DNA of 64,000 nucleotides from Mastigias papua (Eukaryota; Cnidaria; Scyphozoa; Rhizostomeae; Mastigiidae): NCBI GenBank assembly GCA_964019165.1, contig OZ025278.1, positions 9,132,028 to 9,196,027 of the forward strand, read 5' to 3'. Shown piece by piece: positions 22,735 to 34,005 of this stretch (position 1 is its first letter; each line of letters starts with the position of its first letter). The notes under the pieces were generated by a model. It saw only the letters and a program-made list of their open reading frames with translations, ran no database searches and was not told where the DNA came from. The position numbers and the translations under genes were made by a program.

Positions 22735-25150
22735 CTCTGGAAAATTTCAGCCTGGAATTTCAGGAGTGTCTATCAAAAAGGAAAGCTTGCAAATTTTTGT
22801 AAGGAAATGCATAGAATGAAGATTGATATACTTGGAATGTTCAAAACTTTCGGGGGAAAGTTTTAAGGGTCATGTATTCGGGTGGATTGAGGCACATAAA
22901 GGGAATACATGGAAAGACAAGAAGCACATGGAAGCATCCAAGTTGGAAGGATGAGACTCAGATTGGTTAAATTCTAGTGAACAAAAGATATCGAAATTCC
23001 ATTCCTAATGCAAAAACAAGGAAAGATGCAGACTGTGGTTCAGACCATGATCCTGTTTGGATGACCATCAAAGTTAAGTTAAAAAAGCAGAAAAGAAGAC
23101 ATTTTTGCATGTGTTGGGATCTTGAAGCACTGAAAGAGAAGGACATGTAAGAAAGTTTACGGAATAATTCAGTAAGGAGTTAAATGAAAATAACAATAAA
23201 CATGACTGGCACAAATTGAAGGCATGCTTGACAACAGTAGCAGCAAAGACAGGTGGAAAACGTAAAATGACTAAGAAGCAAACTAGGATGACTGAAGATA
23301 TCTTGGAGGTAATGGAAGAGAGGCGCAATTGTGAGCATGATAGATTGAGATATGCAGAATTAACAATGGAGATAAGAAGAATGTGTCGTAAGGCAAAACA
23401 AGAATATCGCGAAATTTTGTGCAGAGAAATAGAAGAATTAGACAGGAATCACAATCCAAAAGCATATAGTATGATAACAAAGTTAACAAATAAGAGAATT
23501 AATACCAATAGTAACATAAAAAATAAGGATGGAAATACACTTACTACAGAACAAGACATACTGCTACGGTAGAAAGAGTATGTAGAGGACTTACATAGTG
23601 ATAAAGATGGACCTCTTAAGATAACACATGAAGTTTCACAGCATACGAGGGTGCACATTGACAGTGAATAGGTAAAGGGCATTATAGCGTCATTACCTAA
23701 GAAAAAGGCTACAGGTGCAGATGAGATTCCAGCAGAGCTATTGTAGTACATGGGAAACGATGCTATTAATCTAATGACTGAAGCAATTAATATTTGCTAT
23801 AACACTGGTTAGCTGCCTGAAGATTTTTTATCAACAACATTTATAACAATACCAAAAGTTTCTGGAACCCAAAACTGTAATGAACATCAAACCATTAGTT
23901 TAATTTCGCATGCGTCGAAAGTATTGCTACAAGTAATCAAATCAAGAATTACACCGTTGATTGAAAGTAGATTGGGGATAGTCAATTAGGCTTCAGAAAA
24001 GGTAGAGGTACTAGGGATGGCATTTGCCAGCTTAGATTCATGACAGAAAGATTGATTGAAAAGAATACAAAAGTATGTGTACCTTACATCAACTATAAAA
24101 AAGCGTTTGACAAAAATAAAGCATATTGCTCTCAGTAAACTACTTGCAGAGCATAATGTTCCCAACGAAGAGATATGGTTTATTTGTAACATATATGATA
24201 ATTAAGAAGCACAAATTAGAATTAATACTTCATTATCTAGAAAAGTGAAAATAAAGCAAGGTGTCAGACAAGGATATATTTTATCATCAATCTTATTCAA
24301 TATGTATAATGAGGAGATAGTAAATAAGGCCCTGGAAAATGATAAAGGCATAGTTATCATTGGAAAAGGTTTAACAAACATACGTTATGCAGATGATACT
24401 GTAATACTTGCTGATAGTAAACAAAATTTACAGAGAATGTTAAATAATATTGTCAGAGTATGCACAAATTGTGCAATGGAACTAAATGAAAAGAATGCAA
24501 AAGTTATGGTAATTGAAAAGAAACCACATACCAGGATCAAAATAATAGTTAACGCCAAACAACCTGAACAAGTAAAAGATTACAGGTATTTAGGTACAAA
24601 TATATGTCAGATGATGGAAAGTGCATAACGGAAGTTAAAACTAGGATAGCATTAGCAAAGACGACGTTTTGGAAACGTAAGGAATTATTAAAAAGCAATG
24701 TTAGCATGTCTCTAAGAAAGAAGATAATCCGAAGTTATATCTGGTCAGTGGTTACATACGACAATGAAGCTTGGACAATCAATAAGGAAATACGGAACAT
24801 GATTGATGCTTTGAATGTTGGATATATCGTAGAGTTCTTAAGATTAGATAGAAAGCCAAGGTTAGTAAAAAGGAGGTCCTGCAAAGGATGAGGATAAACA
24901 TGCATTTAGTGAACTCTATTGAAAAGAGATAAGCTGCATTCTTTGGACAAATTTGTGGAAGCTCAAGTGGGAATAATGTAGTGACAACCTTAGAAGTAAA
25001 TGTAGAAGACATAAGATCACGCGGTGCTCAGAGAAGAAAGTAGCCAGACAACGTAAAAGACTGGCTCAACATCTGAAGATGCCTGACGATAGAAACGCTT
25101 GGAAAGTGTTTATTGACGGTAGCCGTAATCGTCACCTTAAATGAATGTAT
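22735..25150 (+). mobile_element. RTE/BovB-like LINE, degenerate
   Basis: Plus-strand remnants follow the order of an RTE element. An endonuclease start (SAWNFRSVYQKGKLANF, about 22750) is followed, after an internal deletion, by the endonuclease end DADCGSDHDPVW (about 23025). A basic linker comes next (23216-23570). RT begins with KKKATGADEIPAELL (about 23700), then VRQGYILSSILFN (about 24260), IRYADDTVILAD (about 24380) and YRYLGTNI (about 24585). The C-terminal region includes AFFGQI and VKDWLN-type remnants to about 25140. Many stops and frameshifts make it a pseudogene. RTE endonucleases are AP-like and the element is normally about 3 kb. Confidence 0.85.
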
Positions 25151-25167
25151 GAAGTCATATTCTAACC

Positions 25168-25923
25168 TATCTTCTTCTGAACCATCTGCTCGTTCGTAAG
25201 TTTTTGGAATCTGATTCTACTTTAGTTATCAAGGAAGCGGAAAAGGGGTCAGCTTTTGTTGTGAGGGACAGGGGCGATTATGTTACTGAAGCTGCCCGAC
25301 AATTAAATAATGGGATAGTCTATGAGGAAATCGAGATGGGCCCCACGGTAGAATTGGGTAAGACTATGAATGGTAGGCTAGAAGGATTAAGGGAGGAGAA
25401 TCCATGATTGGAAGAGGTGACTGACTCGTTAAAAGTTGATGAGTCTAGAATAAGCAGATTTTATCTTTTACCTAAGATCCATTAGGGCCTTAGTAGCGTT
25501 GAGGGGCGTCCTATCATCCCTAATTGTTGTAGTATAGCGGAGCATATATTGGAGTATTTAGATCATCTGCTCAATCCACTAATCAGCTTCACTAGGTCTT
25601 ATGTTAAGGATACTAACCACTTATTAGCTAGGCTAAGCAAGTTAGGTATCATACTGGATGGGGTTTTTTTCTGCACTATTGATGTAATGGTACTTTATCC
25701 CAGTATACCCCATGAGGAGGGTCTGGAGGCCATTAGAGAAGCACTGGGCTGAAGGGTTAACCCGGGCATAGCCACTAATACCCTGGTTGAATGGCATCCC
25801 TAGCTTTTACTAACAACTTTTTAAAAATAATGATAAGATATATAGACAACGATTGGGAACGGCAATAAGTACGAAGTTTGCTCCAGCCTATGCCAATCTG
25901 TTTATGAGTAGATTGGAAGAGAG
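25168..25923 (+). mobile_element. PLE reverse transcriptase fragment, degenerate
   Basis: Plus-strand PLE RT motifs in order: STLVIKEAEKGSAFVVRD (about 25215), RFYLLPKIH (about 25460), GRPIIPNC, a palm block VFFCTIDVMVLYPSIPHEEG (about 25663) and GTAISTKFAPAYANLFM (about 25858). The copy breaks abruptly after RLEER at about 25923, where unrelated LINE RT begins. Thumb and GIY-YIG parts are absent. Its left edge meets the RTE 3' end within about 20 bp. Confidence 0.85.
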
Positions 25924-27047
25924 GTTACCCTTATGGATTTGTCAAAAGCATTTGATTCTATTCCACATGACTTACTCATAGCTACATTCTTATGGCTTGG
26001 ATGAAAATGCTCTAGTCCTTATGTATTCTTACCTGAAAAAGCAGAAACAGTCTTTCAGAATCAATAATACTTATTCGTCTTTCCAAACTATTTTATCAGG
26101 TGTGCCTCAGGGTTCTGTTTTGGGCTCCATTCTCTTCAACCTCCCATGTGGCAAGGAATAGGAATATTGAAATTTTCTCAAAAGTAGTTGCCACGTCATA
26201 CTTTAAATGATATGTATAAACGCTACGTTCCACCACATCTAGATTACGGTGACGTCATATATCGCACCCCAGATAGTATTAGTGAATTTAGCCATCGTGT
26301 CATTTTAAATAGTCAAGCGGAAAAACTTGAATCTATCCAATACTTTGCTGCATTAGTATTGACAGGTACTTGGAGAGGTACTTCTGGTGAAAAACTATAT
26401 AATGAGCTTGGGTGGGAACCACTACATCTCTGTTGGTGGAGCAGACGGCTTATTCTCCTTTGCAAAATAGCTAACAACTGCACTTCAGATTGTACACGAT
26501 GCCCAATTCCAATTCTTCACGTACCTAATTACGTTCTTCGCAGACACTTCTCAATAGGCCAAATTTTTCCAAGAACGAGAGGCTTCAAATCAAGTTTTTA
26601 TCGTAACTGCTTGCTGGAATGGGTTAGACTCGACCCTGAAATTAGGCAGTCTAGCTCTATAAATATTTTTAAATAAAAGTTAATATCCGTTATTTGTCCA
26701 CCCCCAAAACTTGTCTACAATAATTTGACCCAAAAAGTCTATCAAATCCAACACAGCTACGTGTTGGTCTCAGTAAGCTGAGCGTCCACAAATTTAAGCA
26801 TAGTTTTGATGACGCATTGAACCCTTTGTGCCCGTCAAACGATGGTGTTGAGGACACGGAGCACTATTTTCTGCTCTGCTATATTTAGGAAGTACAGAGA
26901 TGTTATCTTTTCAATTGTATGAATCCTTCAGATAAAGAGCTAGTAGATATTATCCTTTATTGCCATAAGCACCTGTCACTTGCATCCATTGCTAGGATTC
27001 TCACTACAACACTAGAATATATTAAGGCCACCAAACGCTTTGAATAA
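25924..27047 (+). mobile_element. Non-LTR LINE RT 3' half (Rex1/CR1/Jockey-like), internally deleted
   Basis: Begins at the RT catalytic region with LMDLSKAFDSIPHDLL (about 25933), shifts frame, continues FRINNTYSSFQTILSGVPQG (about 26060), then jumps over a deletion to a long C-terminal frame (26188-26676). That frame has YVPPHLDYGDVIY, LESIQYFAALVLTGTW and YNELGWEPLHL. Two further blocks follow: TQLRVGLSKLSVHKFKHSF (about 26746) and DGVEDTEHYFLLC (about 26843). The frame ends ATKRFE and a TAA near 27047. Stops and shifts make it defective. The clade is recognised only by general resemblance. Confidence 0.8.
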
Positions 27048-27071
27048 ATGGCCATAGAACACGGTAAACTT

Positions 27072-27439
27072 TCCTCTCCCCCTCTCCTCCTCTCCTCCTC
27101 TCCTCCTCTCCTCCTCTCCTCCTCTCCTCCTCTCCTCCTCTCCTCCTCTCCTCCTCTCCTCCTCTCCTCCTCTCCTCCTCTCCTCCTCTCCTCCTCTCCT
27201 CCTCTCCTCCTCTCCTCCTCTCCTCCTCTCCTCCTCTCCTCCTCTCCTCCTCTCCTCCTCTCCTCCTCTCATTCTCTCCTCCTCTCCTCCTCTCCTCCTC
27301 TCCTCCTCTCCTCCTCTCCTCCTCTCCTCCTCTCCTCCTCTCCTCCTCTCCTCCTCTCCTCCTCTCCTCCTCTCCTCCTCTCCTCCTCTCCTCCTCTCCT
27401 CCTCTCCTCCTCTCCTCCTCTCCTCCTCTCCTCTCTCTT
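27072..27439. repeat. Polypyrimidine minisatellite, 8-bp unit CTCCTCTC, about 46 copies
   Basis: Near-perfect tandem array with one variant unit near 27260 (CTCATTCTC). One strand is pure pyrimidine and the other pure purine. The long frames across it on both strands are artefacts of the 8-bp period. It starts about 25 bp after the LINE stop codon. Confidence 0.97.
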
Positions 27440-28391
27440 TAAATCTTTGCAACTCGTGTCCTACTAGGCCTTAGTTAGAAAAAGAATGTTCGAGGAAATT
27501 ATGAAGTGCGTGAAAGTCGAAGTTGAACAGTTGGGTGTGATAAGAGTTACGAAGAGTTACATGTGTTTTTTAAAAGAAATATGTTTATAAGAAACTTAAT
27601 ACTAGACAAGATAATGTTTTACGTTAGAAGTAAAATGTCGCTAAAAATTAAGAAACTTAATTTGCTGGTTTTTTCTCTTGTGAGACAGAGTGCCACATCT
27701 TCCAGGAATAGAAGAAAAATTTTAATTACAATTTTGGTCATGAGATATGACAAGGGTGTGGCTAGGGTATTGTCCAAGTGCTTTAAGGCCCTTATGCCCT
27801 TATGCTTTACTATTGGATTCGACCTACTCAAGCCCTATCTCCGTCCCCCTTTTGTTATTTGCTCATTTTTTAATGGATTGATCAGAATTCATCCTACAAT
27901 AGCAAGAATTCAGGAAAAGCTGAAAGATTATTTCATATTCAAGCAGCAAATTCCAAATGAACTCTCCGTAGAAAGAGCAACCATTCACAGTTAATTACCT
28001 AGTAAAAATCTTTTAGATAGTATTTCATTCGTAAATATATTCTACATATACTCTACATTGCATATAGAAGTTTTTGCTGCTAATGTATTTTAAGGTTATA
28101 TGTTTCTGCATAAATCTGTTTCAAAAATAAAGAAGCAAAATACGGTGCGTAAATTGGTAATAATAGTCATATGTAATATTAAAGTTCCTTCGTCGCTAAT
28201 TAGGAAGATTATCACTTTCACATTGATTGGACAGACATGCATGATGGTCTGTATATTCTCTTTTCCATATTTATTATTTTCATGTGCATATTAATGCATG
28301 TGTACTATTGATGTATGCTTACAAACTACGCCATTAGCAGTGTTTTTCTATAACAAAGTGCTTTATAGACTCTTTGTTCTTGTTCTTTTAG
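27440..28391. other. AT-rich DNA upstream of the peptide exon
   Basis: A 143-codon plus-strand frame (27563-27994) has no recognisable domain. The end of the stretch is pyrimidine-rich and could be the intron 3' end for the following exon. Confidence 0.4.
28390..28391 (+). other. Candidate splice acceptor before the peptide exon
   Basis: A pyrimidine-rich tract TTTGTTCTTGTTCTTTTAG ends in AG eight bases upstream of the ATG at 28399. This would leave a short piece of 5' UTR on the coding exon. Confidence 0.5.
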
Positions 28392-28398
28392 AGAAGCA

Positions 28399-28662
28399 AT
28401 GTCAACTCATTTCCAGGTTGTTCTTCTGTTCTCATTGCTTGTATGCTCTGTCCTGTCAATGACGATACAGAAACGAAACTTGGATAGCAATTACGACACG
28501 GTTCAGCATGACGAAGACAGTCCGGCAGTATGTAAAAACACTTGCTGGGGAGATTATGAAATGTGCCTTGAAAGAGCACCGTCATTAACATATCATTTAT
28601 TGTGTTTAGAAGAAAGAGATAATTGTTGCAAGAGATGCTCACGCATGATGGCTAACTATTAG
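28399..28662 (+). CDS. Small secreted cysteine-rich peptide precursor (87 aa)
   Basis: The ATG-started frame encodes a clear signal peptide (residues 1-20, hydrophobic VVLLFSLLVCSVLS). A short segment ending in dibasic KR (25-26) follows, then an acidic stretch and a C-terminal cysteine domain. Cysteines are at 45, 49, 56, 69, 76, 77 and 80, spaced C-X3-C-X6-C-X12-C-X6-CC-X2-C. Signal peptide, dibasic site and clustered cysteines suggest a processed secreted peptide of hormone, antimicrobial or toxin-like type. The sequence does not decide among them, and I do not recognise the family. An odd cysteine count (seven) leaves one unpaired or allows dimerisation. The splice acceptor just upstream and AATAAA 27 bp after the stop support a real last exon. 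It is the strongest host-gene candidate in the window. Confidence 0.65.
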   Translation: MSTHFQVVLLFSLLVCSVLSMTIQKRNLDSNYDTVQHDEDSPAVCKNTCWGDYEMCLERAPSLTYHLLCLEERDNCCKRCSRMMANY

Positions 28663-28688
28663 AGATACTGAATTGTTTAGTTTTTTTG

Positions 28689-28694
28689 AATAAA
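28689..28694 (+). terminator. AATAAA polyadenylation signal
   Basis: Located 27 bp downstream of the peptide stop codon, at a normal distance for a very short 3' UTR. Confidence 0.55.
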
Positions 28695-28699
28695 AGGAT

Positions 28700-31614
28700 A
28701 CTAGCTAAAGCTGGATCCATAGATGACTTTAATATAGGGATAAAGTTTATGAAGTAGTAGAAAATGGAAAATATTTATTACTTATTTATTTGTTATTGTA
28801 GTTATAGATAAATTATTATGTGCGTGTATTTGCAAATTAAAATTTGATGTTTGCCATTCTAGATCCTGCGTCTCTGCTTGTTGATAACGATGGATGATAA
28901 GCACTGCTTGCTAACCATATAGAAGTTGCTCCAATCTTTGATTTTTTTGTGCTTGCATCTGAGCATCATGAATTGTATGTTATCCGTTGTATACTGCAGA
29001 GTTTGGGTTTGATGGATTGTCAATTGATTATAGATTGAACAGCGACTTGTTCTAGATACGTACATTTAGATGGTTAATCATTTGCATATCGCAAACACGG
29101 TGTCAACAGTTTGATATGAAAGTGATACTACGCTATTAGGACAGAAAATTTAGAATGATCTCTGACATTTAACTTTCATTGAATTTCGTTGAAGCTTTAC
29201 CTAAGCTGTGTTATGAAAAATCTAACAAATTTTTTTGCACTTCCCTCCTCCCAATACTAGAAGCATACATAAAAGGGCCAATCCATGACTTTGTCTCCTT
29301 TAGGCGTTAAATTTCGCATTATCTTCTTGTCCTTACAGAGTATATTTTAGAAAAGTAGACATATTTAGGCTTAGTTTTCTATAAGAAGGTACTTTTATCA
29401 CATTTTTGTTTATTTGTCATGCATTTAATGTAGCGTAACAAAAAATTTGTTCTGCAGTGACATGTGGTATACCTTTGCCATGCCTAAAGTGTTCATTTAA
29501 TTTAATGAAGAATATTATTTAACATAACCTTATCTATGTCTTTCAATTTTCATACGTCAAAATATCGATATATTAATTCAGAAATGGAAAAATGACAACA
29601 AATTAAGTCACTTTGTCCAATTTTATCAAAGTTATACAATGTATCTTATCTATTTCTAAAGTAAGTCATCTATACTATTATCTTTCATCAGAAAATGGCA
29701 GCATTTAAAATTCTTGTAGATGATATGAAGTTATTAAAAAGGCTCTCTGATACGTTTAGAAATATTTTTGATGAAATATTGTCAGGGCCGGAGCATTCTG
29801 GATGTAATAAGCTACTGTATGTAAAAGCGTGGACCCTCAAGAACTCTAAATCGTAAATTAAAGGAATCTGATATTGCATATTGAATTTTAGATAAATAGA
29901 AGTACAATTTCAAAACTTAAACTCTATTTGAAAAGTGAGAGCACACAATTCACTAGTGTCTAATTTCCGCTGAATTAAACATATAGTTCTGCAAATGCAT
30001 GCAGATTGGGATATAAGTTGCGTAGTATGCGTTTTTGGGCTACCGCAAATGATGTAATCAAAATGTATATGTTACTGCTGTAATGAAGACAACTGACTTA
30101 TTCCTATAAAAAATAAATTCAAAACAAGGTGTTACCTTCAGAGCTATTCCATGATATGGATGCAAAATGAAAATACTTGTCAAATTGGACTTTCTGAAAA
30201 AATTAACATTTCAAAATTAGTTTCCCATTAATGGCTGATAAAAATACGATCTGAACAAAAACCCAAGCTTTAATATTGTAAACTTAGTAATAAATGTTAT
30301 AAAGTTTTACTTTTATTGTCAACAACTAGACACCTTTTGGTCAACTCAAAAACGTCTTTTTAACGGTAACATTGAATTGACTTATAATGGCTTCAGTTGT
30401 TTATGAATTGTTCATTAGTAAAGAAATTATGGTTTTACACATTAATTAGTACATCATGTCTAGGTCATCTTTTTGCATTAATTGGCATTGTCGTGTCCGG
30501 AATGTCACATCCGGAACATTCCCTTCTTGGAAAAACTTGGCCTTATTTCGAAAAAGTACAACCCTCAGTCGTGACAAATTGGTCTTCCTGTTGATATTAT
30601 ACTCTTTAACTTGTAAATAAGTTAAATGAAAGTTCCCCAGGTAGATTTGGTAAACTTTCAGTCTGAAGCTACAGGTTATGAAAATAAAACATTTTCCCTT
30701 CACGCCCGGAATATGGCTTGATTGGCTATAAATTCATAATAAGAATTTAACAATAAAGTTTCACATTTTCAATGCCACCACCTAGATGGGAGCACATGCT
30801 TCTCTATAAAGAATTCAGCTCAAGGCCTAGTTCCAAAAGTTCCCTATTTTTGGACCTCCAATGATCTAATTGTAGTACTGAAAGTTCCTTTTTATGCGTT
30901 CTTCCTTCCTCATGTATTGCCAGTTCACAATGACCACTTTAGTCAAGTGGGATCTTCTAGTCCTTTTTATCAAAGGAATGGCCCAAGGACTGTAAAATGT
31001 GAAGTTCTCATTTACAGGGGTTAGCTTCAGATGTATATTATAATTAATTATCACATAAGATTTCACGATCACATATATTACACTGTCAATCAATTTCCTT
31101 TTGAATTCCATGGACCATATTATCTCAAATGAAGGGTTCCTAACACCCCCGATAGCAACGATCCTGTTCGTTCATTCCCGCCAAGCAAAATTTCGGAAAA
31201 GATCTTTTGTTCCTTTTTGAGACCTTTTCTAATTACAGAGAACCATTTCGATTACATAAATACTACATCACTATCACCGTATCCTTTAAATGAACTTTCT
31301 TATTCCTCCAATTAAAATCTGGACATGAGCGTTGACTATTTGAAATTGTTACACGGACTTATTTTTGCATCAAAACCTGCATCCATAGAAAAGTACTTGT
31401 ATTCCATTCATTACTATATTTATTAAGGTTCGTCTGTTTGTTAGTGAAGTTTCCTGATAAAGTAATTTGCTGAGATAATAAGGCATATGTGTGTGCTGCA
31501 CGTTGGAGATGAAGTTACTATTTTTGAAGAAGGAGCAGTGTTTTCTAGACGAGGGACGGCAAAAGTGGAGAAAACTCAGCTGAAGCCGAAGAATGACTTG
31601 CAGCTACGTAGAGC
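28700..31614. other. AT-rich non-coding DNA
   Basis: No convincing coding or repeat structure seen on either strand in about 2.9 kb. Confidence 0.4.
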
Positions 31615-31627
31615 ACACCTCCTAATT

Positions 31628-31860
31628 CAGCAGTCCTCTCTCTCAACAGCAGGGCCAATGCACATTGCGATGGAGCTGCGATGGCTCCCCTGTGCGAATT
31701 GGTTAAGAGAGGGCGGTGCGAGCAAATGACCTACCCTTGAGCAACGATTTGGAAGCGTGGCTCGATAGATCAGTTGGTAGAACACTGATGTACAATGTCA
31801 GGGGTCGAGAGTTCGAATCCCGCTCGGGTCGGTTATTTTCTCCCACTTTCACTTTTCATA
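31628..31860 (+). mobile_element. SINE-like repeat with internal tRNA-like sequence, copy 1
   Basis: A 233-bp unit shared with 41545-41775 (about 80 percent identical). It is flanked by a perfect 13-bp direct repeat ACACCTCCTAATT (31615-31627 and 31861-31873), so it inserted as a discrete unit by a retrotransposition-like route. A tRNA-like sequence occupies 31759-31831, in the 3' half rather than at the 5' end, and neither edge carries a poly(A) tail. It contains GATGGCTCCCCTGTGC and AAATGACCTACCCTT blocks conserved between copies. Confidence 0.75.
31759..31831 (+). tRNA. tRNA-like sequence inside the SINE-like repeat (not a functional tRNA)
   Basis: A 73-nt cloverleaf can be drawn. The acceptor GGCTCGA/TCGGGTC has two wobbles. 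D-loop GTTGGTAGA, a 5-bp anticodon stem CTGAT/GTCAG with loop GTACAAT, and T-loop TTCGAAT are present. The T and D stems have mismatches and the discriminator/CCA context is absent. The internal A and B boxes probably act as a polymerase III promoter for the repeat. Confidence 0.55.
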
Positions 31861-31873
31861 ACACCTCCTAATT

Positions 31874-32409
31874 GTAAGTTCGTAGCAACCTCTGCCAATG
31901 GGAAGGTGAGCTAATTAATGATACCCACAGTTCAGTGTTTACGTGCCGTGTGATCATTGCTTTTTGATGTACATGGCACATAGCACTAACTTCAGCTGTA
32001 GAAAATCTGTTTTAAGTGCTTACTTTTCTGTAGATAAATTTTAATTGGGTATCGTTTCTCTGTGCCTTCCTATTTTTATGCAGATAATTTTTGATTAGTG
32101 GAAGCAGATAGAAACTTCCTAGATTCCGACAAACAAATGACAAAAGACAAACAAAACAGACATTGGAATAGTTTGGAACTATTTATTGTATTTTTACAGA
32201 ATAGATCTGATCATAATCACTCATAGAATTGAAAGTAGGGAAATCTTGGCTATTCTTCTGTTGCTAAGTTAAGCCTCCCTTAGCCAAGGGGGGCCAAGAA
32301 GATGGCTGTTCTAGAGTTTTGAACTTTGACACAGTGCCGCTACATAATTGGTGCATTCTAATATATTTTGTATCATCTTCGCATTCATCAGATTAGTCTC
32401 ACTTGCAAA
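31874..32409. other. Non-coding spacer
   Basis: Nothing recognised between the SINE-like repeat and the LINE. Confidence 0.4.
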
Positions 32410-34005
32410 CAGATTACGAAGCTTTTTTATCGCAAGCTTTTTATAAAGATTGCTTTGCCTTTGATCTCTAGTTCATTGTGCGATCTTTTTAATTTTTCTT
32501 TGTTCTCTGGAATATTTCCTACAGAGTGGAAAATAGCGCGTGTTGCCCCAATTTACAAGAGCGGAGCGAGAGATGATTGTTCTAACTACAGACCGATTTC
32601 TGTTTTGCCTGTACTGTCTCGTGCATTCGAAAAAATTATATATAATCAACTGTATGAATACTTAGATAATAATAGGCTCATATACAAGCATCAGTCTGGT
32701 TTTCGATCTTTACACTCAGTCGTCACTAGCCTTATGGTTGGTACAAATGACTGGTATTTTAATATAGACAGGGGCGAGTACACTGGTTTGATTTTCATTG
32801 ACCTGAAAAAAGCGTTCGATACAGTTAATGATAATATTTTACTAAAGAAGCTAGAAAAATACGGAATAAGTGGACTAGAGCTTGAATGGTTTACTTCCTA
32901 TTTGCAGGAGAGAAAGCAGTTCTGCAAGGTAAATTCCACCTCCTTTAGTATTAACGCTATAAGTTGTGGTGTCCCCCAGGGCTCCTGTCCTTGCCTTCTT
33001 CTGTTTGTTATTTACATAAATGATCTACTATTCTGCCTAAACAAAGGAAAAGTCACTATGTACGCTGATGATACTGTGATTTCACATTCCTCGAGATGCC
33101 TCTCTAATTTGCAGGATGAGCTAAACGAGGATCTTTTGAATTTACAGAACTGGCTACATGGCAATAAATTGTTGTAAAAACAAATTCTTTGGTTATTGGG
33201 TCCAGACCAAATATTCAAAAGATTGAAAATCAGACTGAAGCTAAGCCTAATTTTGAAATAGGTGGTGAAAAGATCAATATGATAACCGATACTAAGTATC
33301 TGGGAGTTCAAATCGATGACAAACATCAATGGGACCGCCACATTGAACAAGTTAAGGCTAAGGCACTGCGAGCTATCGGTCTTATTATACACGCCAAGAA
33401 ATTTCTTCCAATAGGTGAACTGCAGAAAATGTATAGAGGAATTGTTGAGCCACTTTTTAGTTACTGCTGCTCACTTTGGGGTTGTTGTACTGAGAGCTTT
33501 TGTAATTGTACTTTTTAGTTACTCCTGCTGTCCCCCTGCTCCAAAACATTGGCTGGTCATCAATTAGAGATCTAATCAGGAAGGAAACGGCAACGCTGAC
33601 CTATAAGGCATTGAATTTACTTGCTCCTCGATATTTAGGGGAGCTTTTCAGTAAATGCTCTGAGGGCAGTGAACGTATTCTTCACTATAACGAAACAAAC
33701 TTGAAGATACCTCTACTAAGAACTAGCACAGGCCAAAAAGCATTCTCATATCGTGGTGCAAAATTATGGAAAGCGCTGAATAGGGAAACTAACGCTCCGT
33801 CCCTGACGAAGTTTAAAAAATCCTTATGAGAGGTATATTTTAATTTCATTTTTAATTGCATTATGTTCTAGGATACTATATAATTGATTATCTCTAACTT
33901 AGGCTACTCTAGTTTGAACACAGGTCCATTTGTAAAGCAATGCTCTTAACTGAAATCTGTTACCTGTATAAATATCTAAAAATGAAAAATGAATAAAAAT
34001 GACTT
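32410..34005 (+). mobile_element. CR1/L2-type LINE, 5'-truncated and broken
   Basis: The plus-strand frame 32410-33177 carries RT motifs. They are WKIARVAPIYKSGARDDCSN (about 32527), YRPISVLPVLSRAFEKIIYN (about 32588), FIDLKKAFDTV (about 32796), CGVPQGS (about 32966) and MYADDTV (about 33058). Frameshifts then lead to TKYLGVQIDDKHQWDRHIEQ (about 33291) and a C-terminal region to 33829. About 60 bp of coding sequence is lost near 33500. The 3' end is an A/T-rich tail with ATGAAAAATGAATAAAAATGA. The endonuclease domain is missing, as is usual after incomplete target-primed reverse transcription. Confidence 0.85.

Noticed and set aside
27072..27439. CRISPR-like array
   Set aside because: Pure 8-bp tandem repeat without spacers, in a eukaryotic retroelement context.
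27012..27467. 146-codon Arg/Glu/Gly-rich and Leu/Ser/Pro-rich frames
   Set aside because: Both are translations of the 8-bp minisatellite on opposite strands (the period of 24 nt keeps frames open).
31759..31831. Functional tRNA gene
   Set aside because: Part of a dispersed repeat with a TSD, mismatched D and T stems and an odd anticodon loop. A SINE-type promoter is the better reading.
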